Of a DNA stretch of 64,000 bases, positions 22,950 to 33,309 are shown in pieces. The stretch's first letter is position 1. Every line of letters begins with the position of its first letter. Source of the DNA: Bemisia tabaci (taxonomy: Eukaryota; Arthropoda; Insecta; Hemiptera; Aleyrodidae). The DNA is taken from positions 51,606,985 to 51,670,984 of the forward strand of contig NC_092798.1 of assembly GCF_918797505.1 (NCBI RefSeq), written 5' to 3'. The notes under the pieces were generated by a model, which had not been told where the DNA came from, searched no databases, and saw nothing but the letters and a program-made list of their open reading frames with translations. A program made the translations under genes and the position numbers.

Positions 22950-24200
22950 TTCCGGGATAGGTCAGTTGCGCTGATCACAGAATCGTGTTTTAATGCTTGA
23001 TTCTTGTAGATTAGCTAATAATAATGAGATATGTTCAAACAGTAATTCACCTACGTCCGATATTAACCGAGATCTCGCGCTTTGAAAAATTCGTTTCGAC
23101 GTTATCCAACACAGCAGTGACATCCTGACACCCCACCACCTCCACTTTGCTTCCATCCGAGTAACCAGTGAAAATGTGTGTCCACTGACTGATGAAAGCA
23201 AGGTTGCTCCACCGTTGCTAAAAGTCGTTGTTAGTCTGTTTTTCCTTAAATTTTAGACAATTTTTTAAAGTTTTATCGATTTAGTCAGCATTTTGGTGCT
23301 TTTTTCTTTAAGTTGTCAAATTTTTGGCAATATTGTATTGATATGTTTTTGAGAAATTCACCTCTAAAATCCTCTGAAATCCCTCCAATGCTTCGCTTAT
23401 GGACGTGCTTCGCGCGCTTCGAATCGCGTACCCAATCAGAAAATAGACTAAACACCTCCAACAGGGTTGCACGGGTGAAATGAAAAATATGAAATATGAA
23501 AATTGAAATATTTCATGAAATTTTGAAAAATATGAAACATATTTTTTTTTTTTTTTTTAATTTATTCTTGAATTACGCCTACATGGAGTATTAAGTAATT
23601 TACATTTTAGAAGTACACTTAAACTGGACTATATATACATTTTAACTTGTGGATTTTTGGATCCTATGGGTGAGTCAAACTCTGGGGCAGAGTCAGAATG
23701 TACAGTTTAATTGTTCCAGGTGTCCCAGGCCAGGCCGCGGTAAATATTTAATGAAACATATGGAACACATTTTCAGGGGCTTTGCAACACGCACAATAAA
23801 AAACCAAAAAGCAAACATCTATCGCCTTTAATTTAATGTTGCATTTAATTTCGAAAAATATTTTTCATTATTTATCTTATTTTATGAATATTTGATGAAA
23901 TATTTCACATGAATGTTCAAGATTTTATTTTTCATGGAAAATTGCAACCCTGACCTCCAATGCTTCCTTATACGGCAATTCCAGGGTGCATTTCGTGGAT
24001 ACCTAGTCAACTTTTTCATCGGTCGATCACTTCTCCGCGTAAGACAGAAATGCAAGTACCCACTTTTATTCTATGTTACCCTAGATTGAACTCAAGAAGT
24101 CGTCGTTCGGACGGATCTCAGTATTTTTAGCTGTTTTACAAGAATCAACCATCAGAACACGATTCTGTGACCAGCACAATTGACCCATTATCTGAAACAC
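22950..24200. mobile_element. inverted-repeat element of about 1.25 kb, interrupted
   Basis: The left end (GGTCAGTTGCGCTGATCACA, ATCGTGTTTTAATGCTTGATT) is the reverse complement of the right end near 24105-24200. The interior is not self-complementary and holds a separate hAT-type MITE (23462-23952). No transposase frame is recognised. Confidence 0.5.
23462..23952. mobile_element. hAT-type MITE with perfect 8-bp target duplication
   Basis: 491 bp with ends CAGGGTTGCA and TGCAACCCTG. It is flanked by ACCTCCAA at 23454-23461 and 23953-23960, a perfect 8-bp duplication. The interior is AT-rich with multiple GAAATATTTCAT motifs and a T run at about 23540-23558. It has no coding capacity. Confidence 0.92.
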
Positions 24201-24317
24201 TGGTTTGAATTCATTATTTGCATTAATTCTCCAGGTTTGCACGGAATAGATACAATTTTTGTTCTTGGATCTCGGCCACTAACATGTAGGTCTCAGGTTT
24301 TTCCTTCAATATGTTTT

Positions 24318-24690
24318 AATTTTTAATTCATTTTCTGACTGAAAATGACTCAGTCCTGAGTCGAAAAGTCCTGGATAGACGATCAAATTCCGAACCAATT
24401 CCGATCAAGTAGACGTGCTGATGACTGAAGGTCACCATCTACCATCAAATTTTGACGGGCTGCACTATTTTGTACAAAGTAAGATCAGAATGGAGTGCCA
24501 CCATTCATCATTCCCTGCCTCAGGAAACTTTTCTGCCAAGTTTTCATTTTAAAATTAAGCAAATTATTGAGTTCAAGACTGATGACTCCCGACACTTTGA
24601 TGGTAACTGGTTCGGGAATTTGATCGTCTATCGAGACCTCATCTTCTCGCGTTTTTAGTGTTGTATTTTAGCCTTGTTTCCCGTTTTATC
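24318..24690. mobile_element. foldback element split by a nested MITE
   Basis: The left piece TTTTCTGACTGAAAATGACT and the right piece TTTTTAGTGTTGTATTTTAG are the two ends of the foldback that is intact at 63657-63893. Between them sits a second element (24371-24636). Confidence 0.65.
24371..24636. mobile_element. nested MITE with GGATAGACGATCAAATTC ends
   Basis: The arms TGGATAGACGATCAAATTCC (24372) and GGAATTTGATCGTCTATC (24615) are inverted. The TACCATCAAATTTTGACGGG block also resembles the interior of the element at 19351-19839, so the two may belong to one family. Confidence 0.7.
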
Positions 24691-24699
24691 CCCCTTGTT

Positions 24700-25110
24700 T
24701 TTCCTCTGTTTACACGAAATACCTTCGGGAAGTTTGACTGGATGCCGCTTTGGGCCTGAAACCTCCATTAAACAACATGTCCATCCACATCCTCCCGATC
24801 AAGGTACTCTAGTCGGACGTTGTCCAGCGGGGCGGAGCGGGAAGGTACACAAAGATTGCGACAATATTGGGGCCAAGTTGCCGAGCCAAACTAAGTCGAG
24901 GCCCTTGACGGCCACGGTTGCGGGCAGGCTAATAAAGGGGCGGCAAAGTTGCGAGAACTTGAATGCTGGTCCGTAGACCTCGGCGACCCCGAAGCAAACG
25001 CCTGGGCGCCCGGCCCGAGCCAAAGATAAGCCTTTCAGATCCTTTTCATGAATTTGTGAGCACTGACAAGCCTCTCTCGAGATCCTCAAGAACTAGAGTG
25101 CCCGGAGTGT
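24700..25110. promoter_or_regulatory. GC-richer single-copy island
   Basis: Balanced base composition without repeats (for example AAGTCGAGGCCCTTGACGGC). Open frames run on both strands for about 95 codons but none has a recognisable domain. It may be conserved non-coding sequence or a small unrecognised exon. Inference from composition only. Confidence 0.2.
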
Positions 25111-25124
25111 GCTCTGCCAGGCTA

Positions 25125-25340
25125 CGCTCCAACATCCTAAGCAAACTCAAACGTTGCCAAATTTCCTCTGATGAATCAAAAATTTACTTGAAAAATTGTG
25201 TCAAATTCCCTTGACATTTTTAGACAATTTCTTATGAAATTTTATCTAAAAATTGTGAAAATATCTAGTGTTTTTTCTGTGAACCTTTCTTGTAAATTAT
25301 TTTTATTATCAGGGGTGATCTGGCAACGTTCGAGAGCACT
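25125..25340. mobile_element. degenerate GCCGT-family MITE
   Basis: Retains AAACGTTGCCAAATTTCCTC on the left and ATCTGGCAACGTTCGAGAGC on the right, inverted. The outermost ends are eroded. Confidence 0.6.
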
Positions 25341-25344
25341 TAGG

Positions 25345-25870
25345 GTGGTCTTGCCTTGAGTTTGGAGTGCTGCGCGGGGCGCTACGAGCCGAAGTAGTTG
25401 TGACGTAAAATAGCCGGCCTCCGAGTCGGCTCCCTTTGATGTCGCCTAATCAAAGCTTCTCAGCAATTGTTCTTGCTTTTATCTGTGCCCGCTGTTTCGT
25501 GTTATTAACTACCCTAGACAAAAGGGCTCGTATTAGTAATGAATAATGCTTAGCCGCCCTCTCTCTCGCTCCCGATGTTTTCGCCCGTGTTTTTTCTCTC
25601 TTCCTCGCTTGACACGCCTTCTAGGCCAGCGACATCATAGACGCGCTCTAGAGCTATTTGCCCCCGGCGAAAATCCCGCGGAAATCTCGCGTGTCTAGGA
25701 CTTCAAACGCCGCCTCTCATGGATCCTCCCTTTCGCTCTTGAGAGTCACCGTTACAGTTCCCTTTTCCAGGTTTTTTTCCATTTTTTTTTCCGACGCTCT
25801 AAGCGGGATTTCATGCAGGGGTCCGGATTATTCTTCGCATTTTCCATAGAGACCCCCGTGATTTTCTGCA
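25345..25870. promoter_or_regulatory. single-copy island, possible regulatory DNA
   Basis: GC-balanced, non-repetitive, with TTATTAACTAC and TATTAGTAATGAATAATGC core-ATTA motifs. I recognise no gene. Candidate regulatory sequence by composition only. Confidence 0.2.
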
Positions 25871-25974
25871 ACGCGTTGGGTTTTTGCAAGAAGCTCAAAG
25901 AGGCTCATATAGTTTCATGTAGTTAATTTGGATCTCATTCATTTGTATGTAACGACTTTTCCTGGAGACAAAAG

Positions 25975-26335
25975 TCTGTTGGATTCAGAGTTCAGACTCT
26001 TAAAACATTTGACAAGGAAAAATACTGTTGATTCAATCGAATTTTTGCTTGAATCCAAAAAGTCTCTTGGATTCAGAGTTCGGACTGTAAAAACATTTGA
26101 CAAGGAAAAATACTGTTGATTTAATCGAATTTTTGCTTGAATCAAAAAAGTCTCTTGAATTCAGAGTTCAGAATCTTAAACAATCTTTGACAAGGAAAAA
26201 TACTGTTGATTCAATCAAATTTTTGCTTGAATCAAAAATAAAACCCCTTAAATTAAGAGGCTTACATCACGATTCAAGCAAAAATTCGACCGATTATTTT
26301 TTCCTGTTGAATTTTTAGAAAGTCTGGACTCTAGA
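25975..26335. repeat. three tandem 88-bp units plus an inverted end (foldback family)
   Basis: GGATTCAGAGTTCAGACTC recurs at 25980, 26069 and 26157. Near 26300 the complementary AAAGTCTGGACTCTAGATC closes the element. A simpler foldback of the same family is at 38215-38412. Confidence 0.75.
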
Positions 26336-26860
26336 TCTAAGAGAGATTTTTTCTACCATTTAGTTTTATTGCGTCCAATCATGATTAAAAATCGCGTCTA
26401 CATGGTCTTTTCTCGATGAAAACTCCCTCCAAAATCAGCCGAAGAGAGGGAAAAACACTAAATCTCAACCGAAGTATCCCTAATTAATTGCAGAACTCCC
26501 TCTTTCGGAAAAGTAAATTTATTCTTAAACTGAAACTCGGCGGAGCAAGTTAATGGGATACGTTCAATTCGTCGGACACGACTTTGAAACTTCAATAGCT
26601 TATTTTCTCCTTAATTCAGAGAATTTTCCTTGTAAGACTTTCTTGAAGAAGCAATTTCTAAAATCTCTAATATGATAGATTAAACATTAACATTTTGTGG
26701 TTTTATACTTACAAATTTCGTGTCTTACCTTCGCAAAGGCTCGTTCTTGTATGCGGAGGCCCTTTTTCAACAGCGTGACATGTGAAGAATCCGACAAGTA
26801 GACAATAGTCACGGCTCGGATTAGGGCTGGAGGGTGGAGAGTAAGGAAGAGTCGGGGGAG
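26336..26860. other. non-coding stretch, nothing recognised
   Basis: AT-rich sequence, no repeat or coding frame that I can support. Confidence 0.4.
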
Positions 26861-27420
26861 GGGAAACACAAATTAAGAGCGGGGTTAAGAGGGGCGGGCG
26901 GAATGTTGGAGTGTTTTAATACGATGTAATTTAAAGGCATTCAGGTTAGTGGGATAAAAGCAATAAAACGGAGCGAAACTTGAAGCGGGAAGTGTAATTA
27001 TTTGTCTAAGTTGCCCGGAATCGGAATAAATTTGAGTCAAGTTCGAAGTTTTTGCAGATATAATCTAGGCAAACTAAGAGTTATTGCTCGGCGGGGCGGC
27101 GGGGCGGTCGCGGCGGAGTTTGAATAATCCATTAATAACAATTATTCGGAGCGACAGTTGAACAGCGACTCCGTATCGTGAGCATCCTCCGGAGTTGGGA
27201 TCTCATGCAGTTGCTGAATCACGTGGATCGCCGCCGCCCCCGCCCCCGCGCAACTTGTGAAAAACTTGGAATTAACGACCCCGCCTAACGCCCATTAGCA
27301 ACTTGGCCCAACGTGCACGACGTGATTCCGGACTATCAACTTCCGAACCACCTCCTACTTGTCTTCATTCGCCCACTATTCCCTCCATTTTATAGGTTTT
27401 ACGCTCGGTGAACCTCGTAA
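26861..27420. promoter_or_regulatory. single-copy island with ATTA-type motifs and GC-rich tracts
   Basis: Unlike its neighbours this stretch is not repeated. It alternates GC tracts (GCGGGGCGGCGGGGCGGTCG near 27091) with homeodomain-core-like motifs (CCATTAATAACAATTATTC, GGAATTAACGACC, GCCCATTAGC). That pattern suits a developmental enhancer, but this is an inference; cross-species conservation would decide. Confidence 0.3.
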
Positions 27421-27429
27421 GACGAGTAT

Positions 27430-28138
27430 AGGAGCAAAACGGCGCAAGTCCACTTCCTGGTGTACACTGAAAAAAATATAGGTAGAATTTACCATTCCTT
27501 CACGCTGTATTTCACACAGCGTCAATTCAAAGTCAATTCTGCCAGAGGAAAGGTAAACGTTAATATATACTGGTACAGGTAACCATTCCTCTGGCAGAAT
27601 CGACTCGAAGATTGGTAGAATTTACCATTCTTTCTCGCTGTATTTTATACAGCGTGAAGGAATGGTAAATTCTACCGATCTTTTTTTTCAGTGTAAGTGA
27701 GATATTGGCACCTTAAAAATCATGTTTGATGCGCATGCGAGTAAATTAAATCAGATTGGCAAGAATTGTATTTTTTTGGGGTTTAGGCAGGAAATGGATG
27801 TTAATCTTCCTGAATTTTGAAAATTTTTAATGGCCGTATATTCAGAGTCGCCTGTCTTAAAAAGCTCCTTTCTTTAAGAGGTCCCATTTGGTAAACATCT
27901 CGGGAAGCCTTCAAATAGGTATCATGAAAGGACGCAAGACCACTTCCTGATGAAAGTGAGATATTGACACCCTCAAAAAATAATTTATGATGTACTTGCG
28001 AGTAAATAAAATCAATTCGGCAAAAATAAAATTGTCGAATTTGAGGACAAAATGGAGGATCATCCCATGAATTTCGAAAAAATTAAATGACCGTATTCAG
28101 GGTAGCCTTTCTTAAAAAACTCCTCTCTTTAAGAGGTC
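27430..28138. repeat. tandem duplication, one copy interrupted by a MITE
   Basis: Copy 1 (27440-27880) and copy 2 (27930-28138) share CACTTCCTG, AGTGAGATATTG, TGCGAGTAAAT and CTCTTTAAGAGGTC. Copy 1 carries the MITE 27465-27693; copy 2 is the empty site (CTTCCTGATGAAAGTGAGA). Confidence 0.8.
27465..27693. mobile_element. MITE with CACTGAAAAAAA ends and TA target duplication
   Basis: Ends CACTGAAAAAAATATAGG and its complement, with TA at 27463-27464 and 27694-27695. The right half is itself a near-perfect hairpin (27611-27680; GGTAGAATTTACCATTC and complement). The empty site in the adjacent tandem copy confirms the borders. Confidence 0.9.
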
Positions 28139-28148
28139 AAAGGACAAT

Positions 28149-28700
28149 ATATTTCAATTGTGATCTTCCGTCACATTTCTAAGGCGCAATGATACAACTA
28201 TTTGAGCTCTCCGGAATGCGTGAGGTATAACGCCGCGTTTGAAGGCGTTTTCAAAACAGTCAATTTCCGATACCCGGATTATCGTTTTGCATACTTCATA
28301 TTCTTTTGTTATATTCCGTACCACTTGTTTATTTTTGAGCGCACTTCAGCTATGAATTCACGACTGCTGCAACGATGCATTCGACAACTATTTGAACAAA
28401 ATGTTGACGGAAATCGAAAAGGCCAGCGTGCATGAAGGATATTTCAATTGTGATCTTCCGTCGCATTTCTAAGGCGCAATGATACAACTATTTGAACTCT
28501 CCGGAATGCGTGAGGTATCACGCCGCGTTTGAAGGCGTTTTCAAAACGGCCATTTTCCGATACCCGGATTATCGTTTTGCATACTTCATATTCTTTTGTT
28601 ACATTCCGTACCACTTGTTTATTTTTGAGCGCACTTCAGCTATGCATTCACGACTGCAAAATTGTCAAAGGAAATCGACAAGGCCAGCGGGTATGAAGGC
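28149..28700. repeat. tandem duplication, 290-bp unit, with hairpin modules
   Basis: ATATTTCAATTGTGATCTTC starts at 28149 and 28439. Each unit has a hairpin module (AAGGCGCAATGATACAAC ... TTGAAGGCG). Similar open frames in both copies (containing RYPDYRFAYFIFFCYIPYH) start from TTG rather than ATG and have no known domain, so I read them as repeat by-products. Confidence 0.7.
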
Positions 28701-28944
28701 TATGTGCCCGGCGGGTATGTGAATTATTTGAGTTGTAAACGATGTTGTTCCAATGAAACCTCTCTTATTATTTCGGTGCATAAATGTTAATAAAACATCA
28801 GATGACCCTTTTGTTGACCTTAGCAGACGGCATTCTTATTCCACATTTTATGGTATGTTTTTTTTTTTTTTTTACATTCACACCATGTGTACGTAAAATC
28901 GATGACAAGAATCCTACTTTTGTCATAAATTTCCGTTTTTTATT

Positions 28945-29690
28945 GCTCCATCGGTGATTTGGAGACAAAATGAGGCATTTTCATCAAGATGCAACGACCG
29001 TGTGTATTCCCCTAATTCTGTGATCGTTTTCGTCGGCGGCTATTCCAAGGATATTACAAGATGCAGCACGAAAACACCTGGAAGAAGGCGAAGAGGACAA
29101 GTTTCATCAGTGGAAATAAAATTCCATAAAAGTATGGTTCCAGTAACGTCACAAGCAAATTTTCTGAAAAACGGCAAAAACAAATCCTGTTTGATCCAAA
29201 GGCTCATGAAAAGTTTCAGGACTGAAACCATGTCTGTATTTCAAGCAGAAGAAGTCACTAACACAACCAAAGTTTTAAAGGCCTTGGAAATTGCAAAACA
29301 GGGCGAAACTGCTGTCATTGTAGGAAAATATATTGACCTCCTTGTCCTCCTTACAACTCAGCCAAGTAACGTCAAAAATGCTTTCCCTCTAAAATCAGGC
29401 AAAGGTGAGACTCCTTAAATACTTTTCAACAGAGGCAGCCTTCAAAATGGAGTGAAAGCCGAACACATACTGCCCATTCATGCCATTAGTGGGTGTGACA
29501 CAACATCATCACTCAACACCACCACTCTTCAGGCAAGTCAAAGTTAAATTTTCAGCAAACCTTGGAGAACAACTCAGCTTTAATAAGTGAACCAGCAGCT
29601 CAGATACTAAAACAAGCAGGAAGCTCCAACGCATTGGCGTCGGAGAGCGGCTCTGGGGGCAGTAGTTGTAGTCAAGAATGAGGGCCTAGA
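28945..29690 (+). pseudogene. PIN-like (5'-nuclease-fold) repetitive arthropod gene, N-terminal part, broken
   Basis: The open frame at 28954-29418 contains VIVFVGGYSKDITRCSTKT, FLKNGKNKS, FQAEEVTNTTKVLKALEIAK and VIVGKYIDLLVLLTT. In an overlapping frame 29450-29500 reads EHILPIHAISGCDTTSSLN, and a further shift gives KSKLNFQQTLENNSAL. From memory these fit a PIN-like protein family multiplied in insect and other animal genomes (motifs of the type VFDGY, AEGDAD.LIV, VGDDTDLLVLL, GCDTTSA). Here the acidic positions are altered (VGGY for FDGY, EEVTNT for EGDADT, GKYID for GDDTD), and there are frameshifts and stops. It is thus a dead copy. The C-terminal part resumes at 32100 after a 2.4 kb insertion. 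I am fairly sure of the family resemblance, less of its biochemical role. Confidence 0.65.
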
Positions 29691-30102
29691 CACATTTTGT
29701 CATTGATCTACAATCCGACAACTGTCGATTCATGTTTTGTAACTTAGCAGATTTACGTAGCCGGTGTATAAATGTGTATTGGGCTTTGATATGGCGAATA
29801 CATGGCATTATCACTTGTTGTATACTTTTAATTTTGAAAGCTCTTTGGAGGTCCGCTTCCTAAAAAATCTCTGGTTGATAAGTCGTTTAGCGAGAGTGCA
29901 AAAAATTTGCATTTTTATATCTGAAAGTGTAGGTATTGGTTTTTTGTATAATTGTTTTTTTTGGATTGCTGGAAAGTAACGCATACTTCTATAATTTAGG
30001 ACTGAGTCAGGGAAATATAAGGTTCGTTAAATAGTAAATATTCCTAGTACCGTGTGACACTATTGTTAACGAAAAGTTTTTGCAACTTGTCAAAGAGGTT
30101 GT

Positions 30103-30324
30103 TTGAATGATCTTCGAATAACTTTTGATGAGCTAGAGGTAATGGTTCTATCTGCAGCTCGTGGACTTCTGTACGATATTGTCCAGAATCATCTAAATTT
30201 TCAAAAAGTGTCCGCTTGTTCGATACCCAATTTGCTCATTCATGCATACAAGGAGAAGCGCATGAAAGCTTTAGCAGACATTTTGGAGATGAATCAAGAA
30301 TTAGATGAAGAATTTATGACTTAA
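30103..30324 (+). pseudogene. mariner-type helix-turn-helix fragment (transposase N-terminal region)
   Basis: The 73-residue frame reads ...LRITFDELEVM, GLLYDIVQNHLNFQKVSA, then IPNLLIHAYKEKRMKALADI and ends at a stop after LDEEFMT. The layout RIT.DEL, LY.IV...LNF.KV.A and P..L...KEKRM matches the second helix-turn-helix of mariner transposases and their SETMAR/GVQW3-like derivatives, as I know that family. The catalytic DDD domain is absent downstream, so this is a fragment. It lies inside the insertion that split the PIN-like gene. No upstream HTH was found. Confidence 0.7.
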
Positions 30325-31695
30325 ATCACGGCACCTTAATCACGGATGACCTTAATTACGGCAACTATTTATTGTCCATGAGATGCAGATGGTTCCATTT
30401 CCCTAGCTCATCAAAAGGTATTCGAAGATCAATTTCATCAGCCACCCGTACGAACCACGTTTCTAGTGACCCGTACTTGCTTCGCACGTATGAAACATAC
30501 AATCAGAGAAAACAGAATTCATCTTACAATAATCAATAATCAGTAGGACATGAATCGTTGCGATGTATAATACGACATTATAATGCGGCATTACTATTGT
30601 AATTCATTTTAATGGATTAGGGGCATTATAAATCATTATTGCCACGTCGGAATGAAATGTTGTAGACTGAATTGAAAAGCATGTTGGCAAAATTTATTAT
30701 AAAAATAGTATAACATGTAGGTACATAACATAAAGGTAATACAAATTAAATGATTAGAGCGTGTATATTTCATTACATTATAGGTATATTACAATCATTT
30801 TTGTCATTGTTGGAAATTTTGATAGTTTGAAATTTGATAGTTGATAGTTGATAGTTTGAGAGTTGAAAATTTGGTTATTTTATTTAGTTAAGGTGATTCG
30901 ATAGACGCCATATTTTGTGTCAGAATGGCATGCGACATATCCCATCAATTGGTTCCATTTTTTCATTTACTCATCATTTTTCTCCAATTTTAAGTTTCGC
31001 AATTCTGTTTTCAGGAGACTAAAGCACTCACTTATTATATTTTCTACATTTTTTAAGTCAACTCAAAAACTAAATTTTTGAAATTCTATAAATACATTGA
31101 GGCTTTAAAAATAAAAAAGAAGAGCAAGACACTAGTGAGGAACTCTTGAACTATAGGTTAATGAGCTATAGATTGTGCATAGAAATTGCCAGTCTGAAGT
31201 TTCAAGAATGAGAAAATAATCAGCCCATGAGTGGGTCCAGAATGAGGGAGAAGGAAAAGTTGAAATAATTTTACTGGAAGGAGGGATAAATGAGGTACTC
31301 ACCGAATTTATTCGTACAGAACATTCAAAAATCCCGTGAAAAAACAGCTCACAAATAAAAGCAAATTGCCATAGAAACTTCTTCACGAAATCACACACAC
31401 AACGAAGAACGAGGCGCTACAGACGAGTCCGTCCAGGACAAGTTAAAAAATTCCCATGAGCCGAGTGCCGTAGGTTAAGGGCCCGTTCGCCAAAACTAAT
31501 CGGAACTGTATGAATGAATTGCTCCTTTTAAAAATCAAAACAATATCGAATTGCGATATATTACACAGTTAAGATAGGGCTATGTCCTGTCGTAAGCGGC
31601 GACATACAATCGATATCATTTCAATAATCGCCCCAATGGCCACGATAGTTGTTAGACGTTCACGGTTTCCCTGGCAACCTTTGTTTGCTATCAGC
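30325..31695. other. AT-rich stretch inside the insertion, nothing recognised
   Basis: Short direct repetition TTAATCACGG near 30323-30360 and slippage-like TTGATAGTT near 30820-30870. No coding frame is credible. Confidence 0.4.
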
Positions 31696-32096
31696 TGATA
31701 TCAAGTAATATGACTAGGAAGCTCCAACCCAGTGGTTAAAGCTTCCTTAACCGCGAAAAACTTTAAAATTCAAATTTTCAAATTTTGAATGTAAAGTACA
31801 TTTTTTCCATCACGAGATAAAAGCACAAACAAGTTTTGAATTGTTGACTGTATCACCATGATTCCAAAAAATACAATACACAACATAGCATTGACTAACA
31901 ATAAAACAGTATGCAATAAAATAAAGTCATGACAAGGAACATAGCCGAAAATGGCGCCGATTCCCATCAACCAACGCGCGGTCTCTACAATGTAACATGC
32001 TGCATTGATACTCCCCAGCTGGGACCGTCCGGAATAGCAGCTCTAGTGCAAGCACCAGAGCCGCTAAAAATCAGCCTCAAAGCGAGAAGAAATTTC

Positions 32097-32582
32097 TAAA
32101 GCAGGAAAATAAATTTTTACTCCGATTATATGGCTTCAAGGGTGAGCAGAGAAAACTTTGGCTGAATTTAGGTATGAAAGCTATGTTCCGACTTTTTTCC
32201 ACTATGTACAAAATCTCGCTTGTCTTCCACCTTCAGAGGACGTTGCCACATTTCATGCTCCTATCCTCAAGTACGTAGCAATGGATGAGCATCAAGAAAT
32301 ACGCGTGTGACTGGGGTCGGAAGAATAGCAGAAATGGCCTAATTCCCATCATTACCTTGAAAAATCCCGCTACGGGCGAAATTTTAAGCAAGATCTCCTG
32401 CAAGTACATTGAAGAAAGTCGCGGCACCCGCGGTTTTTTGAAGAAAGGCCTTCATTGCAGCCTTATTTGCGGGTATTGCCATGGCTCGTGCGAAAATAGT
32501 CAATAAGACGCACTTTCAATGGAAGAAGAAGGAGATGACGTAGATGATCCAGAAGATACTGAATGTTTGGAAACGATTTAAT
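32097..32582 (+). pseudogene. PIN-like repetitive arthropod gene, C-terminal part, broken
   Basis: The sequence continues the gene of 28945-29690. One frame gives KFLLRLYGFKGEQ, a second gives LAEFRYESYVPTFF and NLACLPPSEDVATFHAPILK, and a third gives DWGRKN, NGLIPI and the cysteine-rich KKGLHCSLICGYCHGSCENS. After one stop an acidic tail MEEEGDDVDDPEDTECLETI ends at 32580. From memory the family ends in the same way: an LY-G motif, SLPPT...A..H, WGW...LLP..T..PPAP, and a cysteine-rich CRC-like region. At least two frameshifts and a stop make this non-functional. Confidence 0.65.
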
Positions 32583-32589
32583 GATTAAT

Positions 32590-33126
32590 TGCCTTGAAAA
32601 CTCTCTTTTTGCAGGGATGAGAGTTACGAAATTTGCGTAACTTCAATAATTGCCTGAAACTTTGCAACGCTGTAACGGCATTTTTTATATTCCAATCTTA
32701 ACCATCTTGGACTTGTTTTAATGGAAATGCTATGTACTTTAATGTAGAAAATAACTACTTTTGCCGTAATTTCCATAATATACGAGTTATTTCGGGTTTT
32801 TGTCCGAAAAACGCAAATTTCGGCCAATTTTTTCAAGATGGCGGCTTTGGCTCGCCTCAGATCTGTTCGCAAATATGAAATTCGGATTCAGCGATGAAAA
32901 ATACATAGAAAATGTATATCAGAAAGTTTCCTCAGAAATTGTCTCTTCTTTACCCCTATTGAGTGGAATATATACTTTGAGACGTTCCGGTTTTTTTTTT
33001 CATTTAATTATCTTTTGTCTTGTTGTGCAGCCTTTCCCAAGATTCAGTTGTCATTTTATGCTGTGCTTTGGCTGATTAAGGTGTTCTCCATTTTAAGAGA
33101 AGGAGCTGTTTAACGAACGACTATGA
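32590..33126. other. non-coding stretch, nothing recognised
   Basis: Open frames of 80-90 codons exist on both strands over the same bases (32624-33075), with no domain, so neither is supported. Confidence 0.4.
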
Positions 33127-33309
33127 ATACGACCCTCCGGATCAAAAGATCATAAATCCAAATTCTCTGATTACATCAAAAATGCCTCTTGTAGATATTT
33201 TAGCAAGCTTGAAATTCATGAAAATCCCTTAGCCAAGGAACTTACAACCGAGAACATGGTGAGAAGGATCAAGAGGGTCAAACCTCGAGATTTAGCCTTC
33301 GGTGTCTAA
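33127..33309 (+). other. open frame without ATG, 60 codons, coding-like but unassigned
   Basis: From 33127 to the TAA at 33309 one frame is open and reads, in part, SKFSDYIKNASCRYFSKLEI and MVRRIKRVKPRDLAFGV. It lacks an upstream methionine in frame before a stop at 33124-33126. It might be a terminal exon or a decayed transposon gene. I do not recognise the domain. Confidence 0.2.

Larger units (their letters stand above)
29632..32096. mobile_element. insertion of about 2.4 kb that splits the PIN-like pseudogene
   Basis: AAGCAGGA at about 29623-29631 and again at 32098-32105 marks the two edges of the break in the PIN-like frame, as expected for an 8-bp duplication (the boundary may slip by a base or two). 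Just inside lie AGCGGCTCTGG (about 29646) and its complement CCAGAGCCGCT (about 32056). Whether this is one transposon or several nested ones is unclear. It contains a mariner helix-turn-helix remnant and AT-rich filler. No intact transposase was found. Confidence 0.45.
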
